Positions 15,980-25,416 of a stretch of DNA of 64,000 nt are shown one piece after another (position 1 is the first letter of the stretch; the number at the start of each line of letters is the position of its first letter). A program made the position numbers and the translations under genes. Under the pieces are notes generated by a model, which saw nothing but the letters and a program-made list of their open reading frames with translations, searched no databases and had not been told where the DNA came from. This DNA is from Cohnella sp. OV330 (GTDB lineage: Bacteria > Bacillota > Bacilli > Paenibacillales > Paenibacillaceae). The stretch lies in assembly GCF_900112065.1 (NCBI RefSeq), contig NZ_FOKE01000004.1:558001-622000 (forward strand), written 5' to 3'.

Positions 15980-18052
15980 TTATTCGGTGGCCCGGATCAG
16001 CACGCGCACGCCGTTCTGCGCCAGGCTGAGCTCGTCGCCCGTTATCGGCTCCCCGGTCTCGGCGTCCTGGTAAGCCCGGCCGTCCAGCTTGACGCGTTGG
16101 CTCGCGCCGCTGTAATTTTCCACGAACACATAATCCGATTCGCCGTCCGTGCGGACATGCGCCGTCACGCCGCGCGGCAGATCCGCCGCGATCGCCCTCG
16201 GCAGTGCCAGCCTGCCTGCGAGCTTGGCGTACAGCGCGTCAAGCAGCGCGGCGTCGGCCCGGGTCGCGAGGTAAAAAGCGCTGCCTCGGCCAAGGGAGTT
16301 GACCGTGAGCGCAGGGCGACCGGCGTAAAAGTCGTCGCGATACGTCGCCAGCGCCGTCGCGCCTTCAAGATGCACGAGCTCGCACAACTCGCGCGACTCG
16401 TACGTCTCCGTTAAGCCGAGCGCGTTGCCTTCGATCGGGACGAGCGCGTTGCGTTCGTCGTCGTACAGCGAGTCGATCTCCTCCGCCCAGATGCCGAGCG
16501 TCCTGCGGAGCGGCCCGGGAAATCCGCCGAGATGGCACAGGTCATGCTCGTCGACGACGCCGCTCCAGTAGGTAGCGACGAGCGTGCCCCCCGCCTCGAC
16601 GAAGCGCTCCAGGCGTTCGCCTATAGAGGCGCGGCACAGATACATCATCGGGGCTGCGATCAGGTCGTAGCGGGAGAGATCCCGCTCTTCCTCGGAGCCG
16701 ATGATGTCCACCTGAATGCCGAGCGACCACAGCGCGCGGTAGTGCTCCATCAAGGTGTCTTCGTAATGAACGCCCGCATTGCGCGGCCCTTGCGAATCGT
16801 TGACCGCCCAGCGGTTGTCCCAGTCGGTCAAAAGCGCGGCGCGGGCATTTACGCCGGTCCCCGCCGCGTCCGCGATTCGCTTCAGCGTCTCGCCCAGGTC
16901 CGCCACATCGGCGAAAACGCGCGTATGCTCGTGCCCGACATGGTCGACGACCGCGCCGTGCAGCTTTTCGCTCGAGCCGCGGCTTTTGCGCCACTGGAAG
17001 TACTGCACCGAATCGGAGCCATGGGCGACGGCCTGCAAGGAAGCCAGCTTGTGCATACCAGGCTTTTTCAGCTTGCTGATCGGCTGCCAGTTGGTCATGC
17101 TCGGCGTGCTCTCCATAAGCAGGAACGGCTTGTCCTTGAGCGAGCGGAACAGATCGTGATTGTACGCGAACCAAGCCGCGACTTCGATGTCGTCCCGCGC
17201 GCCGTGCCACTTCGGATAGGCGTCCCAGGAGACGACGTCCAAGATGTCGGCGAACTTGCGGTAATCCAGTCCTTCGTAGCCCTCCATCAGATTGGTCGTG
17301 ACGGGCAGCTCGGGGTTGTACGGACGCACCGCCGCGATCTCGTGGGCGCAGAAGTCGACCGTACGCGCGGTCACGAAGCGCCGCCAGTCGAGATTTTGCG
17401 CGTGCACCATGTTCTCCCCCCGCGGCGACGGCGACTCGATCTGGGACCAGCTCGTATACGTGTGCGCCCAGAAGGACGTCCACCAGGCGGCGTTCAACGC
17501 TTCCAGCGTCCCGTATTCGGCCTTCAGCCAGTCGCGGAACGCTTCCTGGCAATAGTCGCAATGGCAATCTCCGCCGTATTCGTTGGAGATATGCCAGCCG
17601 ACGACCGCCGGATGCCCGGCGTACCGCTCCGCCAGCTTGCCGTTCATGATCGCCGTCTTTTCCCGATATACCGGCGAGCTGTAGCAGTGGTTGTGGCGAA
17701 AGCCGTGCAGGTTGCGCACGCGTTCGGCGTTCACTCTCAGCACTTCGGGGTAGCGCTCGGACATCCATGCCGGCCGGGCGCCGCTCGGCGTCGCGAGCCA
17801 GGCGAAGATGCCGTTCGCCTCGAACCGTTCCAGCACGCGGTCCAGCCAGTGGAATTCGAATCTGCCTTCTTCCGGCTCGATCGCCGACCAGGCGAAGATG
17901 CCGACCGCCATCACGTTGCAGCCGGCCAGCTTCATCAGCCGGATGTCCTCCTCGAGCACCTTCGGATCATGCTGCCATTGATCCGGATTGTAGTCCGCGC
18001 CATGCATGAATCCCTTGATCTTGCCGCTCGCCGGCGCATATCGCTTCGCCAT
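15980..18052 (-). CDS. GH42 beta-galactosidase
   Basis: A 690-aa cytoplasmic glycoside hydrolase family 42 enzyme of full length. The catalytic acid/base is E158 in WHISNEYGG and the nucleophile E314 in LLMESTPSMTNW. Cys123, Cys163, Cys165 and Cys168 form the family zinc site. The TIM barrel (about 10-400) is followed by the trimerisation domain (400-610) and a small C-terminal beta domain. No signal peptide is present, so it hydrolyses imported beta-galactosides or galactan oligosaccharides. ATG 18052 follows AAGGAG. The divergent AraC at 18201 shares its promoter region and is the likely regulator. Confidence 0.96.
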   Translation of the reverse strand: MAKRYAPASGKIKGFMHGADYNPDQWQHDPKVLEEDIRLMKLAGCNVMAVGIFAWSAIEPEEGRFEFHWLDRVLERFEANGIFAWLATPSGARPAWMSERYPEVLRVNAERVRNLHGFRHNHCYSSPVYREKTAIMNGKLAERYAGHPAVVGWHISNEYGGDCHCDYCQEAFRDWLKAEYGTLEALNAAWWTSFWAHTYTSWSQIESPSPRGENMVHAQNLDWRRFVTARTVDFCAHEIAAVRPYNPELPVTTNLMEGYEGLDYRKFADILDVVSWDAYPKWHGARDDIEVAAWFAYNHDLFRSLKDKPFLLMESTPSMTNWQPISKLKKPGMHKLASLQAVAHGSDSVQYFQWRKSRGSSEKLHGAVVDHVGHEHTRVFADVADLGETLKRIADAAGTGVNARAALLTDWDNRWAVNDSQGPRNAGVHYEDTLMEHYRALWSLGIQVDIIGSEEERDLSRYDLIAAPMMYLCRASIGERLERFVEAGGTLVATYWSGVVDEHDLCHLGGFPGPLRRTLGIWAEEIDSLYDDERNALVPIEGNALGLTETYESRELCELVHLEGATALATYRDDFYAGRPALTVNSLGRGSAFYLATRADAALLDALYAKLAGRLALPRAIAADLPRGVTAHVRTDGESDYVFVENYSGASQRVKLDGRAYQDAETGEPITGDELSLAQNGVRVLIRATE

Positions 18053-18109
18053 CTCGTCTCGCTCCTTCGCACTTGTGCTTGTCGCTCATTGCTAACGCTT
18101 TAAAACTAA

Positions 18110-18145
18110 ACTATAGTCTGATTGTAGGCGTACAATCGGTATAAT
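18110..18145. promoter_or_regulatory. Divergent promoter pair with central operator dyad
   Basis: GATTGTA-N4-TACAATC (18120-18137) is a perfect 7-bp dyad placed between two outward-facing -10 elements: TATAGT for the GH42 gene (18115-18110, minus) and TATAAT for the AraC gene (18140-18145, plus). Both -35 regions are weak, as for activator-controlled promoters. Confidence 0.5.
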
Positions 18146-18200
18146 CGCTAGCATAATGCACGTCAAAATAAGCACAAAATGAACATGGAGGAAAATCGAT

Positions 18201-19040
18201 ATGCAACTCCCGTTCCGGCTGTCCCCGTCCGTTCATCGCGAGCGGCTCCCGGTCAGCCTTTACTGCGTAGGCGCGCATGCCCAGCATCCGGTAGACCGGC
18301 CGGCCGGCTTTCCCGTCATGCAATGCTTTATTGCCTTCGGAGGACGGGGCCGCTTTGAATTTTCCGGCGGGGACCGTCTGTCGATCGAAGCCGGCCAGGC
18401 CCTGCTTCTTCCCGCGGACGAAGCGCATCGCTACGAGCCGTTCCCGAGGGAGCCGTGGCTGCTCGGCTTCGTCGGTTTCGAGGGACCCTGCGCGCCGGAC
18501 ATCGCGGACGCATGCGGATTGCCGCTGCGAACGGCCTTTTCGCTCAAAGAGACCGCAGCGCCGGCTGCGGCCTTACGTGCGCTATGGCGGCTCGCGGAGC
18601 GTGCCGATCCGGACGCCGCGCGCCTGCTGTCGGCCCGGCTCTACGATCTGCTGCTGCTGCTCGGCTCGCTCGTCGCCGGACCGGCGGCTCCGGCCGCGCC
18701 GCCTCGCGCGCGCCAGTCCGACGCCGCGCTCGAACGCGCCGTCCATTATCTGCACGAGCACTTCGCCGAGCCGCTCGTCATGTCCAACGTCGCCAGCGCG
18801 GTCGGTTATTCGGTCCAGCATTTCCAGCGCCTGTTCCGCGAAGCTTATGGCGAACCGCCGCTTGCGTACCTCCGCCGCATCCGGCTCCATCAGGCCGCGG
18901 TATGGCTGGAAGAGGATCCGCGCGCCTCGGTATCGGATACGGCGGGAAGGATCGGCATGGACCCGAACTATTTCATCCGTTCGTTCAAGCAAGCCTACGG
19001 CGTTCCGCCCGGCCGCTATCGCAAGGATAAAGGGCCTTAA
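18201..19040 (+). CDS. AraC family transcriptional regulator next to GH42
   Basis: A 279-aa regulator. Residues 20-150 form a cupin-type sensor (FGGRGRFEFSGGDRL region) and residues about 175-275 carry two helix-turn-helix motifs (VMSNVASAVGYSVQHFQRLF and DTAGRIGMDPNYFIRSFKQA). GGAGG precedes ATG 18201 by 8 bases. It is divergent from the GH42 beta-galactosidase gene and is inferred to control it. Its stop overlaps by 4 bp the stop of the convergent flavoprotein gene, so no terminator fits between them. Confidence 0.9.
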   Translation: MQLPFRLSPSVHRERLPVSLYCVGAHAQHPVDRPAGFPVMQCFIAFGGRGRFEFSGGDRLSIEAGQALLLPADEAHRYEPFPREPWLLGFVGFEGPCAPDIADACGLPLRTAFSLKETAAPAAALRALWRLAERADPDAARLLSARLYDLLLLLGSLVAGPAAPAAPPRARQSDAALERAVHYLHEHFAEPLVMSNVASAVGYSVQHFQRLFREAYGEPPLAYLRRIRLHQAAVWLEEDPRASVSDTAGRIGMDPNYFIRSFKQAYGVPPGRYRKDKGP

Positions 19041-20335
19041 TCTCGCCGGCCGGGGTCGGCGCCTTCCGTCAAATACCGTACCGTATATCCGTTGCGGAAT
19101 TTGCCGTCCGGATCGAGCCGCGCGACCAACCGCTCGAAGTCCGGCAGCCTGGCGTAATGCGGGCGCAGTTTGTCCGGCGGCATGACGAACAACTTGGCCC
19201 AGTGCGGGCGAGCACGGTAAGGTTCGAGCGCCTCCTCGATCAGCGGAAGCAGTCCGGAGACAGCTTCCTGGTCGGGATTCCACGTAAAATGGATGCCGAC
19301 CGAATCCCGCCCGTAGCTAGGACTCATCCACAGCTCGTCCGCGGCGACCGTGCGGATCTCGGATACGTAGAGCAGCGGCGCGATCCGCGTCCGCAGCCGT
19401 TCGATCGCGCACAGCGCATCGTATGCGGCGGCGCGCGGGACGAAATATTCGCTCTGCAGCTCTTCGCCCGCGCTCGGCGTGAAGTTCAAGCGGAAATGAG
19501 GCAGCCGCTCGTACCATTTCCCCACGATACCGAGCTGCTCGCTGCATGGATCGGCCGACAGTCCGGGCACCGGATGCTTGCGCGCTGTCGCGCGGGTCGC
19601 GCCGTGGAACGACGGCTCGTCCCAGCGATGCGCCCCGTCCGTCTCCGTTCGTTTGATCCACACCTGATTAAACGAGGCCTCGCGCCAATCCGTGAACAAG
19701 CTGACGCTGTATCCGGCAGAGAATACCGCGTCGAGCCCGTCCTCCAGCGCCGCGAGCGGCAAACCTTCGTAGACCGTCTGGCTCATGCGGAAAGCCGGTA
19801 TGACGTTAAGCGTGATCGCGGTCACGATCCCCAGACAGCCGAGTCCGACGGCAGCCCCGGCCAGCGTCCCGTCCCCGTCGTCGCGCGAGATCGCGATTTT
19901 CTCCCCGTCCGCCGTCACGATATCCAGCGCGTGCACCGACGTCGCTAGGTTGCCGTTAAGGTCGCCGGAGCCATGCGTGGCGGTCGCGCATGCGCCGGCG
20001 ACCGTAATATGCGGCAACGAAGCCAAGTTGGGCAGCGCATACCCGCGCTCGTCCAGATAAGCGCACAATTCGCCGTACCGAATACCGCCCTCAACCTTAA
20101 CTCTGCCGTTCGTTCGGTCTAGTGCGACGACCCGGTCCAGCCGCTCCAGCGACAGCATCGTCCCGTCCGTATCGGCGATTCCGTTGAATGAATGTCGCGA
20201 ACCTAACGCTTTCACGCGGCGGCTGCGCGCCACCCGCTCCTGGATCTCCTCTACGCTTTCCGGAAAAACGATCTCGGAGGCCCTGTATTCATAATTGCCG
20301 GCCCAATTGCGATCGTATGTCGGGTCTTTTCGCAT
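19037..20335 (-). CDS. FAD-binding alditol/xylitol oxidase-like protein
   Basis: A 432-aa VAO-family flavoenzyme. ATG 20335 is preferred over an in-frame GTG 12 bases upstream, which overlaps the AAGGGTGG ribosome binding site. The N-terminal NWAGNYEYRASEI and ALGSRHSFNGIADTDG match alditol oxidases; the His in SRHSF corresponds to the residue that binds FAD covalently. PNLASLPHITVAGACATATHGSG is the second FAD signature. The C-terminal D-arabinono-lactone-oxidase domain ends near FERLVARLDPDGKFRNGYT. These enzymes oxidise polyols such as xylitol or sorbitol with O2. Monocistronic, convergent with the AraC gene. Confidence 0.85.
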   Translation of the reverse strand: MRKDPTYDRNWAGNYEYRASEIVFPESVEEIQERVARSRRVKALGSRHSFNGIADTDGTMLSLERLDRVVALDRTNGRVKVEGGIRYGELCAYLDERGYALPNLASLPHITVAGACATATHGSGDLNGNLATSVHALDIVTADGEKIAISRDDGDGTLAGAAVGLGCLGIVTAITLNVIPAFRMSQTVYEGLPLAALEDGLDAVFSAGYSVSLFTDWREASFNQVWIKRTETDGAHRWDEPSFHGATRATARKHPVPGLSADPCSEQLGIVGKWYERLPHFRLNFTPSAGEELQSEYFVPRAAAYDALCAIERLRTRIAPLLYVSEIRTVAADELWMSPSYGRDSVGIHFTWNPDQEAVSGLLPLIEEALEPYRARPHWAKLFVMPPDKLRPHYARLPDFERLVARLDPDGKFRNGYTVRYLTEGADPGRRD

Positions 20336-20508
20336 CGTCACTTCCACCCTTCGAGAAAAGGATTACGTTTTCACCTCTTAACATAACACGATTAAGCGTC
20401 GCCCGCTCGGCATGTTTACAGCGCGAAAAAGACGCCTGGCGCGGCCAATCCGCGACAAGCGTCTTCGGTCAACGAGGACTGCAACAGCCGAGAGACATTC
20501 GGCCGCCG

Positions 20509-21285
20509 CTATCGCTTGAGTCGATTGCGAGCGGCTTTGCGCGCCCGCGGCGCCCTCGCTTTCGGCCGCCGGCTGTACGCCATGATCTTTCGATACATGC
20601 GCTTGTCGGACAGCGCGTTAAAGATGGATCTGTCGGGACGCGAATTGACCTCGATGATCCACGGCTTCAGCGACCGGTCGATGCCGATGTCGACGCCGTA
20701 CGCGCGAAACTGAGGGAAATAACCGCTCAAATGGCGGCTGACTCGAAGCGCAAGCCCTTCCAGCCGCCCCTTGTAGCCTTGGCGTTTGGCAGCCGGGATG
20801 GCAGGCGAGAGCAAGGCGTCGGCCGGCATCGGCTTGCCGCCGTTGTGATAGTTGGTCACGATCTTGTTCGCCATGGCGAGCCGACCGACGATGCCGGTCG
20901 CCTCCCAGGCTCCTCTCGGATTGCGCTGCACCATAATGCGAAGATCGAACGGCCGGCGCTTGTATTGAAGCAGCGGGATCCCCATCTGCACCAGGTATAT
21001 TCTGTTCGCCCGGGCCTTGTCGAACGCGGCATAAGCTTGTTCCAGCTTCGGGTAGACGCGGCTTCGGGTGCCGTGCCGGAGTTGGTACCCTCCCTTGAAC
21101 CTGGACATTTTGAAAATGCCGTAGCCGCCGGTGCCATGACTCGGTTTGATATAGACGGCCGCATAACGCCCCAACATTGTCCGAACAGCCTTCAAGGAAG
21201 CGATCGCGGTCGGAGGCAGATGCCGCGCCGTCGCCCGATCCTTAAGCATCAGCTTATATTTGCCCATCTTGTTATTCCCGTGCAT
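20509..21285 (-). CDS. YheC/YheD-type spore coat-associated ATP-grasp protein
   Basis: A 258-aa protein with an ATP-grasp fold: YIKPSHGTGGYGIFK is the nucleotide-binding loop, RRPFDLRIMVQRN and YGVDIGIDRSLKPWIIEVNSRP carry metal/ATP ligands. The basic tail (RRPKARAPRARKAARNRLKR) is Arg/Lys-rich. Homologues in Bacillus and Paenibacillus are described as endospore coat-associated and supply the main hint that the organism sporulates. GGGGG precedes ATG 21285. The reaction is unknown; the gene stands alone between the flavoenzyme and kinase genes. Confidence 0.88.
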   Translation of the reverse strand: MHGNNKMGKYKLMLKDRATARHLPPTAIASLKAVRTMLGRYAAVYIKPSHGTGGYGIFKMSRFKGGYQLRHGTRSRVYPKLEQAYAAFDKARANRIYLVQMGIPLLQYKRRPFDLRIMVQRNPRGAWEATGIVGRLAMANKIVTNYHNGGKPMPADALLSPAIPAAKRQGYKGRLEGLALRVSRHLSGYFPQFRAYGVDIGIDRSLKPWIIEVNSRPDRSIFNALSDKRMYRKIMAYSRRPKARAPRARKAARNRLKR

Positions 21286-21404
21286 GATCGTCCCCCGTTT
21301 TCCGCATTTGGCCCCGTTTTCTTTATATGCGGCGGCGACTCCGGTCTCCTATGCGTTTGACGGCGTGTTTTTCATGCGACGGCGAAATTCCGCGCCATAA
21401 AAAA

Positions 21405-21432
21405 GGTACGCGCCCGTAACCGGACGCGCACC
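21405..21432 (-). terminator. Terminator after the hybrid histidine kinase
   Basis: On the minus strand GGTGCGCG pairs with CGCGTACC (one mismatch) and is followed by TTTTTT. It lies about 30 bases after the kinase stop. Confidence 0.8.
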
Positions 21433-21462
21433 CCATGTAAATTCAAATTGCCGATGCCTTGT

Positions 21463-23364
21463 TTAGACCGCCTTGCCCATATACTGACCCAAAATTTGCG
21501 AGATCACTTCGCGCTTCACGGGCTTGCTCACGTATTCGTCCATGCCGGCTGCCAGGCATTTTTCCCGATCGCCCTTCAGCGCGTTCGCGGTCACCGCGAC
21601 GATTCGCGGGCACTTGCCGGGCGCCGACCGTTCCTTGATCGCGCGCGCCGCGTCCAGGCCGTTGATGACGGGCATATGAATATCCATGAAAATAAAATCG
21701 AACGATTCGCGCAGCGCCGCCTCGATGACCTCTTTGCCGTCGGCGGCCACCGTTACGTGATGCCCCATTTTTTCGAGCATTTTTTTCAACACGAGCGTAT
21801 TGATCGGATTGTCTTCGCCGACCAATATTTTCGCTTGGGCAGCGCCCGCTTCATTCGTCAATGCGGCTTCGGGCGCCAATTGATCTGCAGTGGACTCGTG
21901 CAGTTGGATGGTGAATTGGAAAGCGGAGCCGCTCTTGCCGTCGCTCTCCGCGCGAATCTCCCCGCCCATCAGCTCGACGATGCGCCGGCTGATCGAGAGC
22001 CCGAGGCCCGTGCCTTCGTGCTTGCGCATCATGAAGCTGTCGATCTGCGAAAACGGCTCGAAAATCTCCTCCAGGCGTTCCGGCGGGATGCCAATGCCCG
22101 TATCCGTCACGGTAAACGCGAGCATCGGCGTTTTTCCTTTTAATTTTTTGACGGCGATCGACACCTTGCCGCTTGACGTAAACTTCACCGCATTGCCGAG
22201 CAAGTTGAGCAGCACTTGCTTCAAGCGATCGGCATCGCCGTAAATGTAATCGGGAACGTCGTGATGGATGGCGTACGACAGCTCGAGATTTTTTTCGTCC
22301 GCCTTGGCCGAGACGACCGACATGCTGTCCGTGATGCATCTCCTCAAATCGAAGGACGTCTCCTGCAGCTCGCTTCTGCCTGCCTCGATCTTCGACAGAT
22401 CGAGAATATCGTTGATGATCGCGAGCAGCGCCTCTCCGCTTTTGCGTATAATCTCGGCATACGCCTTGCTTTCCTCGTCGAGGTCCGAATCGAGCAGCAG
22501 GTCGGTCATGCCGATGACGCCATTCATCGGCGTGCGGATCTCATGGCTCATCATAGCCAGAAACTCGCTTTTCGCTTTGTTGGTGGCTTCCGCCATTTCT
22601 TTGGCCAGAACGAGCTGTTTTTGCTCCGATATATCCTTGCAGATCAGGTAGAAGCCGATATTGCGGTTGCTGACGAAAATCGGGGCGATGCTCGTAATCA
22701 CCTCGACGGTCTCGCCTTCCTTGGTGACAAGCGTATCGATGCTTTGCTCGACGGTGGCGTCATGAAGCGCGTCCGCCAATATGCGGTCCACGTTCGGCTG
22801 ACCGATAATGTTGGCGAGCTCCATCCCGATGAGCTCCTCCGCGATGCAATAGCCCGTCAGCTTCTCGGCCACGGCGTTTCCGTTGATCACGCGTCCCTGA
22901 AGATCGAAGGAAATAACGGCGTCGTGGTTGTATTTTTTGAGCGACGTATATCGCTCGACCGATTCCTGCAGCTGGATCTCGGATATTTTCTGCTTCGAGA
23001 TGTCGATGACCTGCAGAATATAATAAAGCGGGGTACCCTCGTCGTTGCGGAACAGGCGAACGGACATCAACGTCCACAGCGTCGCGCCGTCTTTTCTGAA
23101 AAAACGCTTTTCCATCTGCCACTCGACCTCGGTCTCCCCCATCGCCTCTTTTAGCTCTTCGATGGATTTGATCGGGTCGTCCGGATGCGAGAAGCAACCG
23201 AACAGCTGCCCTTCGAATTCTACCTTGCTATAGCCGAAAATCCGCTCCATCGCGGGATTTACCGTTAAAAAAAGTCCTTTCGGATCGAGTAGCGCGACGC
23301 CGAAGGACGCATATTGAAACACTTGACCGTTGAAGGAATTCTGATCCAAGTTAACGCGATGCAT
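21463..23364 (-). CDS. Hybrid sensor histidine kinase/response regulator with two PAS domains
   Basis: A 633-aa soluble hybrid kinase. Two PAS domains (about 12-125 and 135-250) are followed by a HisKA domain with the phosphoacceptor H274 in MMSHEIRTPMNG, an HATPase_c domain (N box in RLKQVLLNLLGNAVKF, G boxes DTGIGIPPE and GTGLGLSI), and a receiver domain with D561 in FIFMDIHMP. There are no transmembrane segments, so it senses an internal signal, perhaps through PAS-bound ligands. Output partner is not encoded nearby. GGAGG precedes ATG 23364. It is monocistronic between terminators. Confidence 0.94.
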   Translation of the reverse strand: MHRVNLDQNSFNGQVFQYASFGVALLDPKGLFLTVNPAMERIFGYSKVEFEGQLFGCFSHPDDPIKSIEELKEAMGETEVEWQMEKRFFRKDGATLWTLMSVRLFRNDEGTPLYYILQVIDISKQKISEIQLQESVERYTSLKKYNHDAVISFDLQGRVINGNAVAEKLTGYCIAEELIGMELANIIGQPNVDRILADALHDATVEQSIDTLVTKEGETVEVITSIAPIFVSNRNIGFYLICKDISEQKQLVLAKEMAEATNKAKSEFLAMMSHEIRTPMNGVIGMTDLLLDSDLDEESKAYAEIIRKSGEALLAIINDILDLSKIEAGRSELQETSFDLRRCITDSMSVVSAKADEKNLELSYAIHHDVPDYIYGDADRLKQVLLNLLGNAVKFTSSGKVSIAVKKLKGKTPMLAFTVTDTGIGIPPERLEEIFEPFSQIDSFMMRKHEGTGLGLSISRRIVELMGGEIRAESDGKSGSAFQFTIQLHESTADQLAPEAALTNEAGAAQAKILVGEDNPINTLVLKKMLEKMGHHVTVAADGKEVIEAALRESFDFIFMDIHMPVINGLDAARAIKERSAPGKCPRIVAVTANALKGDREKCLAAGMDEYVSKPVKREVISQILGQYMGKAV

Positions 23365-23458
23365 GCCGTTACCTCCAAGTTTGTACCGTCTGCCGCCAAA
23401 ACGTATGCAGGCATAGTTTTGATCTAATTACCCTTTTCAAATCATTTTGAAACAAAAA

Positions 23459-23500
23459 GGCAGCGAGCGTCCGGAAAAGACGTTCCGGACGCCCGCTGCC
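23459..23500 (-). terminator. Strong terminator after mqo
   Basis: GGCAGCG-GCGTCCGGAA and its complement form an approximately 18-bp stem around a 6-base loop, followed on the minus strand by TTTTTGTTT. It lies 18 bases after the mqo stop. Confidence 0.9.
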
Positions 23501-23517
23501 AAAGAATACGGGCTATG

Positions 23518-25038
23518 CTAAGAAACGGGCTGGCCTGCCGCCTTCTGATACGACCTGCCGGGGCTTAAGCCGAGCGATTGCGCGGTCGATGCTTGAACGT
23601 CGCGGAGGAGCTCCGGATTTTTAAGCAAGGAAGCGCCGTAAGACGGGATCATTTCTTTTAACTTCGGCTCCCAAGCTTGAATTTGCTGCGGGAAGCACTT
23701 TTTAATGACGTTCAGCATGACCGAGACGGCGGTCGAAGCGCCCGGGGATGCGCCAAGCAGCGCGGCCACCGAGCCGTCGGCGGCCGTCACGACCTCGGTA
23801 CCGAATTGCAGCGTGCCTTTGCCGCCTGCGGCCGTATCCTTGATGACCTGGACGCGCTGGCCGGCTACGACCAAGTCCCAATCTTCGCTTTTCGCGTCCG
23901 GCACGAACTCGCGCAGCTCCTCCATACGCTGTTCTTTCGACAGCATGACCTGTTGGATCAGGTACTTGGTGAGCGACATGTTTTTGGCGCCCGCCGCCAT
24001 CATCGTGACGAGATTGTGCGGCTTGACCGAAGTGATCAGATCGAGCATCGAGCCCGTCTTCAGGAACTTCGGCGAAAAGCCGGCAAACGGTCCGAACAGC
24101 AGCGACTTCTTGTTGTCGATGAAGCGGGTGTCGAGATGCGGTACCGACATCGGCGGCGCGCCGACCTTCGCCTTGCCGTACACCTTGGCGTGGTGCTTGG
24201 CGATGACGTCCGGATTGTTGCACGACATGAACAGACCGCTGACCGGGAACCCGCCGATGTGCTTGCCTTCGGGGATGCCGGTTTTTTGAAGCAGGTGCAG
24301 GCTGCCGCCGCCGCCCCCGACGAAGACGAATTTGGCGGCATGCCGCTCGACGCGGCCGTTATCGGCGCGAACCTTCAATTCCCAGGCGCCGTCGCGAGTG
24401 CGCTTGATATCGTCCACTTTATGCTTGTACTTGATCTCCACGCCATTTTTGTTCAAGTGCTCGAACAGCATGCGCGTCAAAGCGCCGAAGTTGACGTCCG
24501 TGCCGGCGTCGACCTTGGTGGCCGCGATCGGCTCGCTTCCGCTCCGGTTTTTCATGATCAACGGGATCCATTCCTTCAGCTTGGCATGGTCCTCGGTATA
24601 CTCCATGCCGTGGAACAATGGATTCGCGGACAACGCTTCGTAACGTTTTTTCAGGAACGACACGTCTTTTTGCCCGTGCACGAGACTCATGTGAGGCAGG
24701 GCCATTATGAAGTCCTGCGGATTGCGAATCAGCTTGCTCTCGACGAGGTAGGACCAGAACTGCATGGAATCCTGGAACTGCTCGTTGATGCTGATCGCCT
24801 TGCTGATATCTATCGATCCGTCCGGCTTTTCGACGGTATAGTTCAGTTCGCACAGCGCCGCGTGTCCCGTGCCGGCGTTGTTCCATTCGTTCGAGCTCTC
24901 TTCGCCCGCGCTCGCGAGCTTTTCCAGCACGGTGATTTTCCAGTTCGGCGCCAATTCCTTCAGCATGGCGCCCAACGTCGCGCTCATGATGCCCGCGCCG
25001 ATCAAGATTACGTCTGAACTCGTTTGTCCGTTACTCAT
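23518..25038 (-). CDS. mqo: Malate:quinone oxidoreductase
   Basis: A 506-aa FAD enzyme that oxidises malate to oxaloacetate and passes electrons to quinone, a membrane-peripheral alternative to malate dehydrogenase in the TCA cycle. [19 protein letters not shown] is the FAD motif at the N terminus; [20 protein letters not shown] and [19 protein letters not shown] are family hallmarks. ATG 25038 is chosen over an upstream ATG 9 bases away because TAAGGA lies 8-9 bases before it. Length and motifs are normal. Monocistronic, with a terminator on each side. Confidence 0.96.
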   Translation of the reverse strand: MSNGQTSSDVILIGAGIMSATLGAMLKELAPNWKITVLEKLASAGEESSNEWNNAGTGHAALCELNYTVEKPDGSIDISKAISINEQFQDSMQFWSYLVESKLIRNPQDFIMALPHMSLVHGQKDVSFLKKRYEALSANPLFHGMEYTEDHAKLKEWIPLIMKNRSGSEPIAATKVDAGTDVNFGALTRMLFEHLNKNGVEIKYKHKVDDIKRTRDGAWELKVRADNGRVERHAAKFVFVGGGGGSLHLLQKTGIPEGKHIGGFPVSGLFMSCNNPDVIAKHHAKVYGKAKVGAPPMSVPHLDTRFIDNKKSLLFGPFAGFSPKFLKTGSMLDLITSVKPHNLVTMMAAGAKNMSLTKYLIQQVMLSKEQRMEELREFVPDAKSEDWDLVVAGQRVQVIKDTAAGGKGTLQFGTEVVTAADGSVAALLGASPGASTAVSVMLNVIKKCFPQQIQAWEPKLKEMIPSYGASLLKNPELLRDVQASTAQSLGLSPGRSYQKAAGQPVS

Positions 25039-25220
25039 TATGACCATCCTTATATCTTAAGATTTGCTCGAATTTTGATCCAGGTCCGATTAACCTTATC
25101 TATTTTAACACTATTACCATCCGACTTTAATAAATGTTTACTATAGAGATGATCGATATAAGTTATTTCATTGCCCTCAAACAATTGGAGGCAAAGTGGG
25201 TCAATGCTTTTTGGTTGCGC

Positions 25221-25281
25221 AAAAAAACCGTACTCTTCGCAAATGGAGGAAAGATGCTTCCATTTCACTAAAGAACGGTTT
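25221..25281 (-). terminator. Long-hairpin terminator in gap 25039-25416
   Basis: On the minus strand AAACCGT pairs with ACGGTTT (outer) and AAATGGA with TCCATTT (inner), and the outer arm runs into seven T residues. It ends the alginate-lyase-like gene. The rest of this 378-bp gap carries the AT-rich mqo promoter region with an extended -10-like TGTTAAAAT near 25107; a short frame there (25050-25361) is not convincing as a gene. Confidence 0.7.
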
Positions 25282-25416
25282 CTTTGCGTTATGGCGAAGA
25301 GCCTGAAACGGGAGCGCCGAATGCAGACGGACAAGCGCTTTGATGCACAAGAATTGTGCATATGCGAAGCAAGTGCGCCTCCCCGCTAGCGTCGCTCCCC
25401 GCGTGCATGCGGATCT

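Noticed and set aside
18089..18104. Cre-like sequence TTGCTAACGCTTTAAA upstream of GH42
   Set aside because: Two defined positions of the consensus are wrong, so it is weaker than the site at 34140 and could be chance.
19037..19040. Overlapping stop codons of the AraC and alditol-oxidase-like genes as a sign of misannotation
   Set aside because: Both proteins have complete, conserved C termini, so this is a genuine convergent 4-bp overlap.
25050..25361. Possible 103-aa gene in the gap upstream of mqo
   Set aside because: It spans a terminator hairpin and the mqo promoter region, lacks a ribosome binding site, and shows no family similarity.
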